Below, in pieces: positions 38,076-46,956 of a stretch of DNA of 64,000 bases. Both the position numbers and the translations under genes were made by a program. Each line of letters starts with the position of its first letter. Position 1 is the stretch's first letter. The notes below the pieces were generated by a model. That model saw only the letters and a program-made list of their open reading frames with translations. It made no database searches and was not told the origin of the DNA. This DNA comes from Candidatus Dormiibacterota bacterium. GTDB taxonomy: Bacteria; Chloroflexota; Dormibacteria; Dormibacterales; Dormibacteraceae. Location of the stretch: positions 310,001 through 374,000 of the forward strand of contig PLJM01000006.1 in the NCBI GenBank assembly GCA_003139695.1. Direction: 5' to 3'.

Positions 38076-39043
38076 CCGAAAGAGGGCACCAGTCCTTTCT
38101 CGCGCACGGGTACCCGCACCGCCAGTTCCTTGACCAAGAGAAGCTGCGTCAACAACACGCTGAACCCACGCCCGCGGAGGGCGTCGATCATGTGGGAATC
38201 ATAGTGGCGCAGGCTCGACCAGGCCGGCAGGTCTGAGTCGCCCAGCAGGGACAACCCGAGGTCTGCCAGCTCGCCCGCCAGCGCGGAGTCCGGCATCGTC
38301 ATGAAGCTGACGGTGTTCGGCCGCGGCCCGGTGCTTCGCTCGGCCTTGATCCACCCCACCAGCTCCACCTGGTCGACGACCAGCTCTTGCTTTTCCGAAC
38401 CGCGTGCGGCAAGGCGCCCTGCGGTCCACTCACCATGCAGCGCCCGCCACTCCCGGTACGTTGGCGCCTCCAGCTGCGAGACCCCCTGCGGGGTCACCTT
38501 CCTGTAGAGCTGGTAAAGAAGCCGGTGGTCTCCGCGGCGAATCGGCCGCGCTCCCTCCGGAAAATGATCTGAGCGCATCACGGGCTTGTCCGCGTAGACG
38601 ATGACCTCGGTGGCGAACTGCCGGAAACCGTGCAGCCTGAAGACCGGGAGGAGTGGGTCGCGCTCGGGAAGGCGAACGAACACCCGGCGCGCGCCTCTTT
38701 CCAACGCCTGGTTGCTCAGGTGCTCGACGAGCGCCGGGGCCACCTCCGCCGAATCCACTCCTTCCGCCACTTCCAGGTTGAGCACCTGGAGCACTGTCGC
38801 GCGCGGCAGATCGAGGCCGAGCGGCTGTCCAGATGCCTGGATGAAGCCAACCACCTTGCCACCATCTTCGGCGACGTAGATGAGCGTTTCCTGTGAAAGC
38901 GGAAGGAGCGCCGAAAGCGTGGAGCTGAGGACGGTCCAGAGCCTTGCCGCCGGCGGCTCTGCTTCGGTCAGCCGTGTGTCCGAAGACCTGTGCAGCTCTT
39001 CAATGCGCGCGAGATCCAGCAAGCCGGCAGTGCGGATTTTCAT
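38072..39043 (-). CDS. GNAT-like N-acetyltransferase
   Basis: MKIRTAGLLDLARIEELHRSS..., GARRVFVRLPERDPLLPVFRLHGFRQFATEVIVY. Confidence 0.65.
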   Translation of the reverse strand: MKIRTAGLLDLARIEELHRSSDTRLTEAEPPAARLWTVLSSTLSALLPLSQETLIYVAEDGGKVVGFIQASGQPLGLDLPRATVLQVLNLEVAEGVDSAEVAPALVEHLSNQALERGARRVFVRLPERDPLLPVFRLHGFRQFATEVIVYADKPVMRSDHFPEGARPIRRGDHRLLYQLYRKVTPQGVSQLEAPTYREWRALHGEWTAGRLAARGSEKQELVVDQVELVGWIKAERSTGPRPNTVSFMTMPDSALAGELADLGLSLLGDSDLPAWSSLRHYDSHMIDALRGRGFSVLLTQLLLVKELAVRVPVREKGLVPSFG

Positions 39044-39618
39044 GAAATGACCTTTGCCGTTGTCTTGAGAAACAGCCGGTGGAGGCGCAGATCCTTCGTC
39101 AGCTCCGGATGAAAGCAGAGCGCGAGAATGTTGCTCTGCCGGACCGCCACGGGGTGGCCCTCGTGGGTTGCGATCACCTCGACGTTGCCGGTGGACTCCA
39201 CCAGCGGAGAGCGAATGAAAACCGCGTGAAAGGGCTTGCCTTCAAGGCCGGCAACGTCGATGTCCGCCTCAAAGCTGTCCACCTGGCGTCCATAACCATT
39301 GCGCCTGACCGCGATGTCCAGCAGACCCAGGCCGGCCTGGTCGCGCATCCCATCGGACACTTCGCGAGCCAGCACGATCATGCCGGCGCAAGTTGCCAGT
39401 GTGGGCAGGCCCGCATCGATCGCACCCCGGAGCGGACCTAAGAGGCCGACGCGCTCCATGAGCATGGTCATCGTCGTGCTTTCCCCACCGGGGAGGACGA
39501 TGCCGTCAAGGGCGACGAGATCGTCTACCGACCGGACTATCCGGGTCTTCGCGCCCGACGCCTCGAGGGCACGGATGTGCTCGGCAAAGGCACCTTGAAT
39601 AGCGAGGACCCCAATCAG
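39040..39618 (-). CDS. pdxT: Pyridoxal 5'-phosphate synthase glutaminase subunit (apparent CTG start)
   Basis: IGVLAIQGAFAEHIRALE, LPGGESTTM, ATCAGMIVLA; no ATG/GTG/TTG near the conserved N-terminus. Confidence 0.88.
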   Translation of the reverse strand: MIGVLAIQGAFAEHIRALEASGAKTRIVRSVDDLVALDGIVLPGGESTTMTMLMERVGLLGPLRGAIDAGLPTLATCAGMIVLAREVSDGMRDQAGLGLLDIAVRRNGYGRQVDSFEADIDVAGLEGKPFHAVFIRSPLVESTGNVEVIATHEGHPVAVRQSNILALCFHPELTKDLRLHRLFLKTTAKVIS

Positions 39619-39626
39619 GGGTCGAC

Positions 39627-39651
39627 CCTCCCTACGCCTTGCGTGGGGAGG
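39627..39651. repeat. CCTCCC...GGGGAGG hairpin, same family as 11688 and 40669
   Basis: CCTCCCTACGC-ctt-GCGTGGGGAGG. Confidence 0.7.
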
Positions 39652-39709
39652 TCCCGCCTTCCTTTGGGGCCCTCGCGCCGCAGGCGTGAGAGTAGCTCGG
39701 GGGAGGGGA

Positions 39710-40615
39710 CTACCAGCCTCTGGCAGCGAGCAGCTCTTCCTTCGGGATGGCAGGAATCTCGAGACCGTGCATCGCCTTCCCAAGGCCGGCGGAGACTTCG
39801 GCCAGGACCTCTGGCTTATCGAAGTAGGTGGTCGCGGCAACGATCGCTTTGGCCATCTTCAAGGGCTCCTCCGACTTGAAGATGCCCGAGCCGACGAAGA
39901 CTCCATCCACCCCAAGCTGCATCATCAGCGCGGCGTCGGCTGGGGTCGCAATCCCGCCGGCGGCGAAGTTGACGACAGGCAGCCGGCCGAGCTTCTGGCA
40001 TTCCACCAGCAGCTCCAGCGGCGCGCCCAGAAGCTTGGCCTCGTGGACAAGCTCTGCCTTGTTCATGCCCTGCAGCTTGCGGATGCCGGCGTTCACCGCG
40101 CGAGCATGGCGTACCGCCTCGACGACGTTGCCAGTTCCGGCTTCGCCCTTGGTCCGGATCATCGCGGCGCCTTCGGCGATGCGGCGCAAGGCCTCTCCCA
40201 GATCGCGGCAGCCGCAGACGAAGGGAACCTTGAACGGGTGCTTGTCGATGTGGAACTCCTCGTCTGCCGGGGTGAGCACCTCGGATTCATCGATGTAGTC
40301 GATGCCGAGCTCCTCGAGAATCTGCGCCTCGACGAAGTGGCCGATGCGGCACTTCGCCATCACCGGGATCGTGACCGCCTCCATGATCGATCGGATCAGC
40401 GTCGGGTCGGACATCCGGGCCACGCCGCCTTCCTTCCTGATGTCAGCCGGGACACGCTCCAGAGCCATCACGGCGCAGGCGCCCGAGTCCTGGGCGATCT
40501 TGGCGTGCTCGGCCGTGACGACGTCCATGATCACGCCACCCTTGAGCATCTGGGCGAGACCGGCTTTGACCTTGAAGGAACCCTTTACGACCTTGTACCC
40601 GTTGCTTTCAGCCAC
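39710..40615 (-). CDS. pdxS: Pyridoxal 5'-phosphate synthase lyase subunit
   Basis: [44 protein letters not shown]. Confidence 0.97.
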   Translation of the reverse strand: MAESNGYKVVKGSFKVKAGLAQMLKGGVIMDVVTAEHAKIAQDSGACAVMALERVPADIRKEGGVARMSDPTLIRSIMEAVTIPVMAKCRIGHFVEAQILEELGIDYIDESEVLTPADEEFHIDKHPFKVPFVCGCRDLGEALRRIAEGAAMIRTKGEAGTGNVVEAVRHARAVNAGIRKLQGMNKAELVHEAKLLGAPLELLVECQKLGRLPVVNFAAGGIATPADAALMMQLGVDGVFVGSGIFKSEEPLKMAKAIVAATTYFDKPEVLAEVSAGLGKAMHGLEIPAIPKEELLAARGW

Positions 40616-40668
40616 AACCGAATTCTACGCGCGCCTCCTCTCCACCCACCTCGAGGTAGCGCCGTTGG

Positions 40669-40720
40669 CCTCCCCACCCGCTGGGGAGGGTGGCCCAGCC
40701 GGCCGAGCGGGCTCGGCCGG
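40669..40720. repeat. Two adjacent hairpins (CCTCCCCA...TGGGGAGG; CCGGCCGAGC-gg-GCTCGGCCGG)
   Basis: Same module as 11688-11731. Confidence 0.75.
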
Positions 40721-40769
40721 GAGGGGACCGTACAACAAGGCACACCCCAGGTGACCTACCCGGACGCGA

Positions 40770-41330
40770 CTAGAGCCGCTCCAAAACCAGCGTTCGCTTC
40801 GATGCGTACTCGTTGTCGGACAGCAGGCCATCCCTGTGCAGCCGCGTGAGCATGTCCATCTCCTCGAGCACGTCCAGCAACGGAGCCATGGTGCGCCGCG
40901 CGAGGTAAGCCTCGGACGCGGTGCCGGCCTCCTCCCCCCTGGCGTCGAACTCGCGGATGAAGAACAGCGCCTTGACCGCCGAGAAAGGGATCCCGAGCTT
41001 GCGCACCGGACTGTCCGCCTGCTCGGCGTGCAGGTGCAACACGACGCCGTAGCGGTGCCTCTCCAGCGTCCCGTCAAGGTGGCCCCGCAGGACCTCCCCA
41101 TCCAGGAACCTGATCGCCACCTTCCGGGTGGGCGTCTCGGACGCCAGATCCGGATCGCGTGCCAGTTCGACCCACTTCACAGCGGTGAGGGGGATCCAGG
41201 CCGTCTCGTTGTTGTCCAAGCCGCCGGCATCGTCGACCTCCACGAGGAAGTCAGGCTCGTCGAAATCGAGGTCGCGCGCGACCCCCTCGAGAGTCTCATC
41301 GTCGAAAAAGCGAACGACTACCTTGGCCAT
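40770..41330 (-). CDS. Hypothetical protein with two repeated small beta domains (DUF6982-like)
   Basis: MAKVVVRFFDDETLEGVARDLDFDEPDFLVEV / RKVAIRFLDGEVLRGHLDG. Confidence 0.6.
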   Translation of the reverse strand: MAKVVVRFFDDETLEGVARDLDFDEPDFLVEVDDAGGLDNNETAWIPLTAVKWVELARDPDLASETPTRKVAIRFLDGEVLRGHLDGTLERHRYGVVLHLHAEQADSPVRKLGIPFSAVKALFFIREFDARGEEAGTASEAYLARRTMAPLLDVLEEMDMLTRLHRDGLLSDNEYASKRTLVLERL

Positions 41331-41353
41331 CTCTTTACCTACTCTACTAACCC

Positions 41354-42121
41354 TCATTTGACCGGAGTCCTGCGAACCAGGCGTCTGCCGACCTTCCTGG
41401 CGCACTTGACGCATACCGCCAAATGCATCCGAACCGCCTCCGCCTGAGTGCGCCTTAGCTTCCCGGCGAGGTATGGGGCCAGGAGCGGCACCGCCTCGTC
41501 ATGGGTCAGCGCGCCCTCCCCCTCCGCCGATATGAACTCCTCCTTGAACCGCAAGCGCGCCCGGTAGAGCAAAGTCTCGACCGCGCTCTCTGACATCTTG
41601 AGGGACCTGGCGATCTGGCGGTAGCTCAGATCTTGCAGCTCGCGCAAGGTCAGCACCAGCCGGTACTTCTCAGGCAGCCGTTGTGACACGGCCCAGACCT
41701 GACGGCGCAGCTCGTTCGACTCCTGGACCTGGACCGGGTCGAAGCTGCGAGAAGTCGACGGAAGTCCTGACAGCAGGTCCGCATCGTCGTCGTCGCCACT
41801 GTCGGCCCTCAGGTCTCGCTGCCGGCGCCGCAGCTCGTCGAAACAGAGGTTGCGAGCCACGGTATGCACCCAGCCGCCAAAGTTGAACGAGTCGTCAACG
41901 CGGTCCATCATTCGGAGCGCCTTCATAAAGGTCTCCTGGGCTATGTCCTCGGCCAGCAACGCATCCCCCAGCTTTCGACGCACCAGCCGGTAGATCGAAG
42001 CCACGTACCGCCGGTGGAGCTCCTCGAAGGCGTGGATGTCTCCGGTTCGATAGGCCTTTACGAGATCGACGTCCGAGGGCTCGATGCCCTCCTTGGACGT
42101 GCTTTCAGCTTCGTCGGTCAC
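41354..42121 (-). CDS. ECF sigma factor with C-terminal zf-HC2-like segment
   Basis: EDIAQETFMKALRMMDRV..., LTLRELQDLSYRQIARSLKMSESAVETLLYRARLRFKE, C-term MHLAVCVKCARKVGRR. Confidence 0.9.
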   Translation of the reverse strand: MTDEAESTSKEGIEPSDVDLVKAYRTGDIHAFEELHRRYVASIYRLVRRKLGDALLAEDIAQETFMKALRMMDRVDDSFNFGGWVHTVARNLCFDELRRRQRDLRADSGDDDDADLLSGLPSTSRSFDPVQVQESNELRRQVWAVSQRLPEKYRLVLTLRELQDLSYRQIARSLKMSESAVETLLYRARLRFKEEFISAEGEGALTHDEAVPLLAPYLAGKLRRTQAEAVRMHLAVCVKCARKVGRRLVRRTPVK

Positions 42122-43253
42122 TTTTAGGTCTCAACATCTCTCTAACGGCGAGGGCGGCCGCGCGGGTCAGTGCGGGTCTTGCGTCTTGCATCAAGTCCTG
42201 CAGATTGTCACCCTCTTGCGCGAGCGCCGCCACGGAAGTGAACCCCTTGGTGAGCAGCGTCTCCCAGCCGGCGCCCTTGGTGCCGGCGAGGAGAAAGGTG
42301 GGAACTCCGGCGGCCTGCGCACGTCGGGCGACCTCGCCGGGCGCCTTGCCGTAGGCGGTCTGGCCGTCGGCCCGGCCTTCGCCGGTGATGACGAGCTGGG
42401 CCCCTGGGAGGGCTCGGTCGAAGCCGCTGGCGTCGACCACGAGACCCGCCCCTGAAATCAGCTTGGCGTCGAGGAAGGCCATCAAGCCCGCGCCAGTGCC
42501 GCCTGCCGCGCCGGCTCCAGGGATGTCGGCCACGCGCTTGCCGTACTGCCGCTCGATCACCTCCGCAAGGCGCGCGAGCGCACGGTCGAGCAACCTCACG
42601 GTCAGCGGGTCAGCGCCTTTCTGGGGCCCATAGACAGCGCTCGCGCCTTCCGGGCCGGTCAGCGGGTTGGTCACATCGCATGCCACCATCACCTGCACCG
42701 ATCGCCAGCCCGGGTTCAGCCTCGAGTCATCGATCCGTTCAAGCCGCAACAACGCCGCGCCGCCGCGTGGCAGATCGACGCCCTCAGCGTCGAGGAACCG
42801 GTAACCAAGCGCCTGGGCCATCCCGACCCCACCGTCATTGGTCGCCGAGCCGCCTATCCCGGCGATCACCGATTTGGCCCCCGACTTCCTTGCCGCTTCG
42901 AGCAGCTGGCCGAAGCCGTAGGTCGAGGTCTTGCGCGGGTCGCGCATCGCCGGCGATACCAGAACGTAGCCGCTCGCTGAGGCCAGCTCGGCCACTGCCG
43001 TCTTGCCGCCGTCGATGAGGCCAAACGACGCCAGCACCGGATCTCCAAGCGCGCCTTCGACGTCGACCCATTCATACCTACCTTTGTTGGCAGAGACCAG
43101 GGCCTCGACAGTGCCTTCGCCGCCGTCCGCGATCGGGATCTCCACGACCTCGGCGTCAGGGAACACTTCACGGACGCCGCGGGCGATCGCCTTCGCCGCC
43201 TGCGTAGCCGACAGGCTGCCTTTGAAGGAGTTGGGAGCCACGATGATCTTCAT
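42105..43253 (-). CDS. Glycerate kinase
   Basis: MKIIVAPNSFKGSLSATQAAKAIARGVREVFPDAEVVEIPIADGGEGTVEAL. Confidence 0.94.
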   Translation of the reverse strand: MKIIVAPNSFKGSLSATQAAKAIARGVREVFPDAEVVEIPIADGGEGTVEALVSANKGRYEWVDVEGALGDPVLASFGLIDGGKTAVAELASASGYVLVSPAMRDPRKTSTYGFGQLLEAARKSGAKSVIAGIGGSATNDGGVGMAQALGYRFLDAEGVDLPRGGAALLRLERIDDSRLNPGWRSVQVMVACDVTNPLTGPEGASAVYGPQKGADPLTVRLLDRALARLAEVIERQYGKRVADIPGAGAAGGTGAGLMAFLDAKLISGAGLVVDASGFDRALPGAQLVITGEGRADGQTAYGKAPGEVARRAQAAGVPTFLLAGTKGAGWETLLTKGFTSVAALAQEGDNLQDLMQDARPALTRAAALAVREMLRPKSDRRS

Positions 43254-43275
43254 CGAGGATTCGCTTCCCGGACTA

Positions 43276-44241
43276 CTAATAGACGGGGATCGTCCAGTCC
43301 TTGTATTTGGGCGTCTCTCCACGGACGGCGCCGAAATAGATGTTCTGCAGCTCCTGGGTGAACTCACCGACCTTGCCGTTGCCGACGGTCCGGCGGTCGA
43401 CCTCGATGACCGGTGCGACCTGGGCACCCGTGCCGCAGAGCAGCAGCTCGTCGCAGGTGTACAGCTCAGTCCTGTCGATGCTCCTTTCGACGACCGGCAA
43501 ACCCAGCTCGTCTTTGATCAGACCGATGATCAAGGTCCGCGTGATGCCTTCGAGGATGTCGTCGGTTACCGGCGGCGTCACGACGGTGCCGTCTTTGATC
43601 ATGAACAGGTTCTCGGCCGAGCCCTCGGAAACGTGACCGTCGACCGTGAGCACGATCGCCTCGTCAAATCCGGCCTCATTGGCTTCGGACTTGGCCAGCG
43701 CCGACTGTGCGTATGAGCCGGTGATCTTGGCTCGGGCGGGCAACGACTGGTCGGGCACGCGCCGCCATGTGCTCACCATGCACCGCAGGCCACCTTCGAT
43801 CTCCACGTAGTTGCCAAAAGGAATCGCATAGATAAGGAAGCTGTGCGCGATGTTGTGGAGGCGGACGCCGATCTCCTCGCTGGCGGTGAAGAGGAGAGGC
43901 CGAATGTAAACGTCCGACTTGAACTGGTTGCGCCTCAGCACCTCGAGGGTGATGTTGACCAGCTCCTCGGTCGAGTGCGGAAGCTTGAAACGCATGATGT
44001 TTGCGGAACGTCGCATGCGGTCGTAGTGCGCCGGGGCCTCGAGGAGGAAGAGCTGCTCCTCCTTTACATTCCAGTAGGCGCGGATGCCCTCGAACACGCC
44101 GGTGCCGTAGTGGAGGGCATGAGTCATCAGCCCGAGCTTGATGTCGTGGTAGCGGCCGAACTCGCCGTCGTAGTAAACCCAGGTGTTCGGATGGACCGCC
44201 GGTTTCTTGGGCGCCGCTTTGGATTTGGTCTCCACGCTCAT
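43276..44241 (-). CDS. ilvE: Branched-chain amino acid aminotransferase
   Basis: YDGEFGRYHDIKLGLMTHALHYGTGVFEGIRAYW; EGSAENLFMIKDG. Confidence 0.94.
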   Translation of the reverse strand: MSVETKSKAAPKKPAVHPNTWVYYDGEFGRYHDIKLGLMTHALHYGTGVFEGIRAYWNVKEEQLFLLEAPAHYDRMRRSANIMRFKLPHSTEELVNITLEVLRRNQFKSDVYIRPLLFTASEEIGVRLHNIAHSFLIYAIPFGNYVEIEGGLRCMVSTWRRVPDQSLPARAKITGSYAQSALAKSEANEAGFDEAIVLTVDGHVSEGSAENLFMIKDGTVVTPPVTDDILEGITRTLIIGLIKDELGLPVVERSIDRTELYTCDELLLCGTGAQVAPVIEVDRRTVGNGKVGEFTQELQNIYFGAVRGETPKYKDWTIPVY

Positions 44242-44290
44242 CTCAGCCCTAGTGTAAGTCGCCTCCGGGCGGGCCACATGACGCACGTCT

Positions 44291-44470
44291 AGAGGTCTGG
44301 TGGGAGTGCCGGCCGAGAGATTCGGTGATCCAGGTGGTCCAGCTGCTAGGCGCGGCCGAGTAGCGGAGCGCGCGCATCAATTGATGCGCAAGCGAGCAAC
44401 GGAGGCCGCAACAACGCAGATGGGCCGCATGGGCGCCGAAGATCCGGTCGGCATCTCCCGCCGGACCTCT
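44291..44470 (+). ncRNA. Putative structured RNA element, copy 2
   Basis: 25-bp closing stem 44291-44315/44445-44470 with one bulged A; P2 44352-44357/44404-44409; P3 GCGCATC-AATT-GATGCGC. Confidence 0.78.
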
Positions 44471-44509
44471 TAGGCTCCTGCTTTCGGTGGAACAGGCCCC
44501 ATTTCTGTT

Positions 44510-44902
44510 ATGAATCGGGGCGTGACGCTGTACGGCATCATCGCTGACCTCCGCAGGGAGCATCCGACGCCTGCCGCGATGCAGACCCTCGACATGGTTG
44601 TGGCAGAGCTGGGGCGCACTCGTGACAACCTCAAAGAGGCGGCCGAGGCGCTCAGCACCAAGTCCCTTCCGCCGGGGGGCAAGGAGATTCTGGACGAGGT
44701 GGTCGAGCGGGCTCGCCAGGCCGATGTCTACGACCTCGACTACGGAGAGGACCCTTACGACCGGCCGCCGGCTGAGCCGCTTGACGAAGGCACTTTTGGG
44801 ATCGGGATCCTTCTGGGCGTGAGCTCGCTGGTCGGCATCGTGTTGGCGGCGCTGGCCGTGTACGCCGGCATCAACGCGATCATGAACACACCAGGTGGCT
44901 GA
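44510..44902 (+). CDS. Hypothetical protein with C-terminal TM
   Basis: ORF; overlaps the yajQ-like start by 8 nt. Confidence 0.6.
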   Translation: MNRGVTLYGIIADLRREHPTPAAMQTLDMVVAELGRTRDNLKEAAEALSTKSLPPGGKEILDEVVERARQADVYDLDYGEDPYDRPPAEPLDEGTFGIGILLGVSSLVGIVLAALAVYAGINAIMNTPGG

Positions 44903-45386
44903 GTTCTCGTTCGACGTCGTCTCGGAGTTCGACTCCGCTGAGCTGACGAATGCAATCGATCAGGCGCGCCGCGAGGTCAGCACGCGCTTCGACTTCAAGG
45001 ACACCAGCACCATTTACGACCACACCGACCAGAAAATACTTATCGAGTCAGCAAGCGAGGAGCGGGCCAAGGCCGCCCTGCAGGTCCTTCGCGAAAAGGC
45101 GGCGCGCCGCCAGCTTTCGCCGAAGCTGTTCAAGCCTGGCGAGCCGAAGAGTGTGGGCAAGGGACGCGGCCAGATCGAGGTCCAGCTCAACGCGGGCATC
45201 ACCGACGACATCGCTCGCGACCTCCGCAAGAGGATTCAGAACGCTACACCCAAGGTCCAGGTGCGCATCCAGGGCGATCAGCTCCGGGTCGTCAGCAAAG
45301 ACAAGGACACACTTCAGCTCGTGATGAAGACGCTTCGCGAAGCGGAGGACATACCTGTCCCTCTGCAGTTCACCAACTACCGCTAA
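44895..45386 (+). CDS. YajQ-family nucleotide-binding protein
   Basis: FSFDVVSEFDSAELTNAIDQARREVSTRFDFKDT. Confidence 0.93.
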   Translation: MAEFSFDVVSEFDSAELTNAIDQARREVSTRFDFKDTSTIYDHTDQKILIESASEERAKAALQVLREKAARRQLSPKLFKPGEPKSVGKGRGQIEVQLNAGITDDIARDLRKRIQNATPKVQVRIQGDQLRVVSKDKDTLQLVMKTLREAEDIPVPLQFTNYR

Positions 45387-45432
45387 GACTCCTTAGAGCT
45401 CGCACCTTGGCGTTGGGGGCACCATAAGGACA

Positions 45433-46137
45433 GTGCTCGTAATTCCCGCCATCGACATCCTGGGCGGACGCTGCGTCCGACTCGTGCGCGGCGACTATGC
45501 GCATCCGACCGTCTACTCGGACGATCCCTCCGACGTGGCAACGAGCTTCGCCGAAGCCGGCGCCGCACTGATCCATGTCGTCGACCTGGACGCCGCTCGA
45601 GATGTCGGCGACAACCACGCGGCGATCGAGCTGATGGTCCGGCGAAAGGACGTCAAGGTGCAGGTCGCAGGCGGCGTTCGCTCCGAAGCCCTGGTCGACA
45701 AGCTGCTTGCCATGGGCGCGCACGCGGTCGTGATGGGCACCGCTGCCGTGCGCGAGCCCAGGTTGCTCGAGCGATGCGCGCGGAAGCACGCAGGTCAGGT
45801 ATTCACCGCGCTCGATGTGCGCGACGATCAGCCCGCGGTGCATGGGTGGACCGAGAACGAGCCCCTGAAGATGGGCAGCTTGCTCGCACGTTGGGATGTG
45901 CTGCCACTGGCCGGGGTCATCTTCACGAGCATCGCGAGGGATGGAACGATGGAAGGCCCCGACCTGAAGACGCTGGCGCGCGTGCGCGCGATGACGAGCC
46001 TGCCCGTCCAGTACTCGGGCGGTGTGTCCTCGATCGAAGACGTCCGCGCGGCCGCGGCGGCAGGGGCGATGGGAGTGATCGTGGGCAAGGCCCTTTATGA
46101 AGGCCGGATCAAGCTGGCAGAGGCGCTGGCGCTATGA
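45433..46137 (+). CDS. hisA: HisA-type ProFAR isomerase (possibly PriA-like)
   Basis: VIPAIDILGGRCVRLVRGDY...FTSIARDGTMEGPD...YSGGVSSIEDV. Confidence 0.92.
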   Translation: MLVIPAIDILGGRCVRLVRGDYAHPTVYSDDPSDVATSFAEAGAALIHVVDLDAARDVGDNHAAIELMVRRKDVKVQVAGGVRSEALVDKLLAMGAHAVVMGTAAVREPRLLERCARKHAGQVFTALDVRDDQPAVHGWTENEPLKMGSLLARWDVLPLAGVIFTSIARDGTMEGPDLKTLARVRAMTSLPVQYSGGVSSIEDVRAAAAAGAMGVIVGKALYEGRIKLAEALAL

Positions 46138-46529
46138 ACAGGCTTGCACTGGCGCTTGCCGCGATGCTGCTCGTGGTGGCCTGCGGCGGTCGGGCGGCGG
46201 CCGACGACCAGGGCCTGCACCACGACATCGTCAACAACAGCAGCGGCGCCGAGGTGACATTCGACGCCACAGTCCTCGACAACCCGGTGGAGTCGGGCGG
46301 CCACGAGAGGTTCGAGGTCAAGGCTTCGACCGGCGAGACCCTGGAGATCGATCACAACACCACGCTCGCGGCGTCTGTCCCCATCCACGCCGGCGACACG
46401 GTGGTGATCCACGGCCAGTTCTACATCGATCCCGGACCCCACCTGGGTGTGCACTGCACCCATGGCGCCACCTCGAGCGGATGCCCAAACTCGGGCTGGA
46501 TCGAATTCAACAACAATTACTACGAATGA
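46134..46529 (+). CDS. Secreted/lipo- DUF3465-like protein
   Basis: MLLVVACGG signal; HHDIVNNSSGAEVTFDATVLDNP...GVHCTHGA. Confidence 0.7.
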   Translation: MNRLALALAAMLLVVACGGRAAADDQGLHHDIVNNSSGAEVTFDATVLDNPVESGGHERFEVKASTGETLEIDHNTTLAASVPIHAGDTVVIHGQFYIDPGPHLGVHCTHGATSSGCPNSGWIEFNNNYYE

Positions 46530-46616
46530 AGGCAGGGGGGAGTCAGGCCTCCCCCGTGGAACCCCCACCCTCCACGCGATGACAAGCAGGCGTCTTGATG
46601 GTGCACGTCAGGTGGC

Positions 46617-46635
46617 GGCCGGAATGAATCCGGCC
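46617..46635. repeat. 19-nt palindrome GGCCGGAATGAATCCGGCC
   Basis: Reverse complement of 21716-21734. Confidence 0.8.
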
Positions 46636-46677
46636 TACGGGCCACGCATAGGAGCTGTTTAAGAGAAGAATTGCTGA

Positions 46678-46860
46678 GTGGGCGATAGCAAGAGGAAGCG
46701 GCGATCGCTGGCGACCACGACGGGGTCGGCGTTTAGGAACCTGTTCGCCGGTGGCATGGGCCCACTGGAGCGGCTGCGGACGATTGCCGCCAACATCGGC
46801 CGGCGAGGAGGCACCCCCAGGGCTGATTGCTGTGGCAATTACGGCGAGCCCGGTTGTTGA
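46678..46860 (+). CDS. 60-aa basic peptide with Cys-rich C-terminus
   Basis: MGDSKRKRRS...NIGRRGGTPRADCCGNYGEPGC, GTG start. Confidence 0.6.
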   Translation: MGDSKRKRRSLATTTGSAFRNLFAGGMGPLERLRTIAANIGRRGGTPRADCCGNYGEPGC

Positions 46861-46950
46861 ATGACGATGGATGAGGCCCGTGCGGCCGGATTGGTCAAGC
46901 CCAACGATCACAAACCTCACGACCACAAGCCACACGACCACGGGAAGTAG
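46861..46950 (+). CDS. 29-aa His-rich peptide
   Basis: MTMDEARAAGLVKPNDHKPHDHKPHDHGK; ATG immediately follows the upstream TGA. Confidence 0.5.
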   Translation: MTMDEARAAGLVKPNDHKPHDHKPHDHGK

Positions 46951-46956
46951 AAAAAG

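Noticed and set aside
44249-44470. T-box leader for ilvE
   Set aside because: No T-box antiterminator sequence (GGGTGGNACCGCG) on the minus strand, and the same element occurs beside unrelated genes with + strand-favoured folding.
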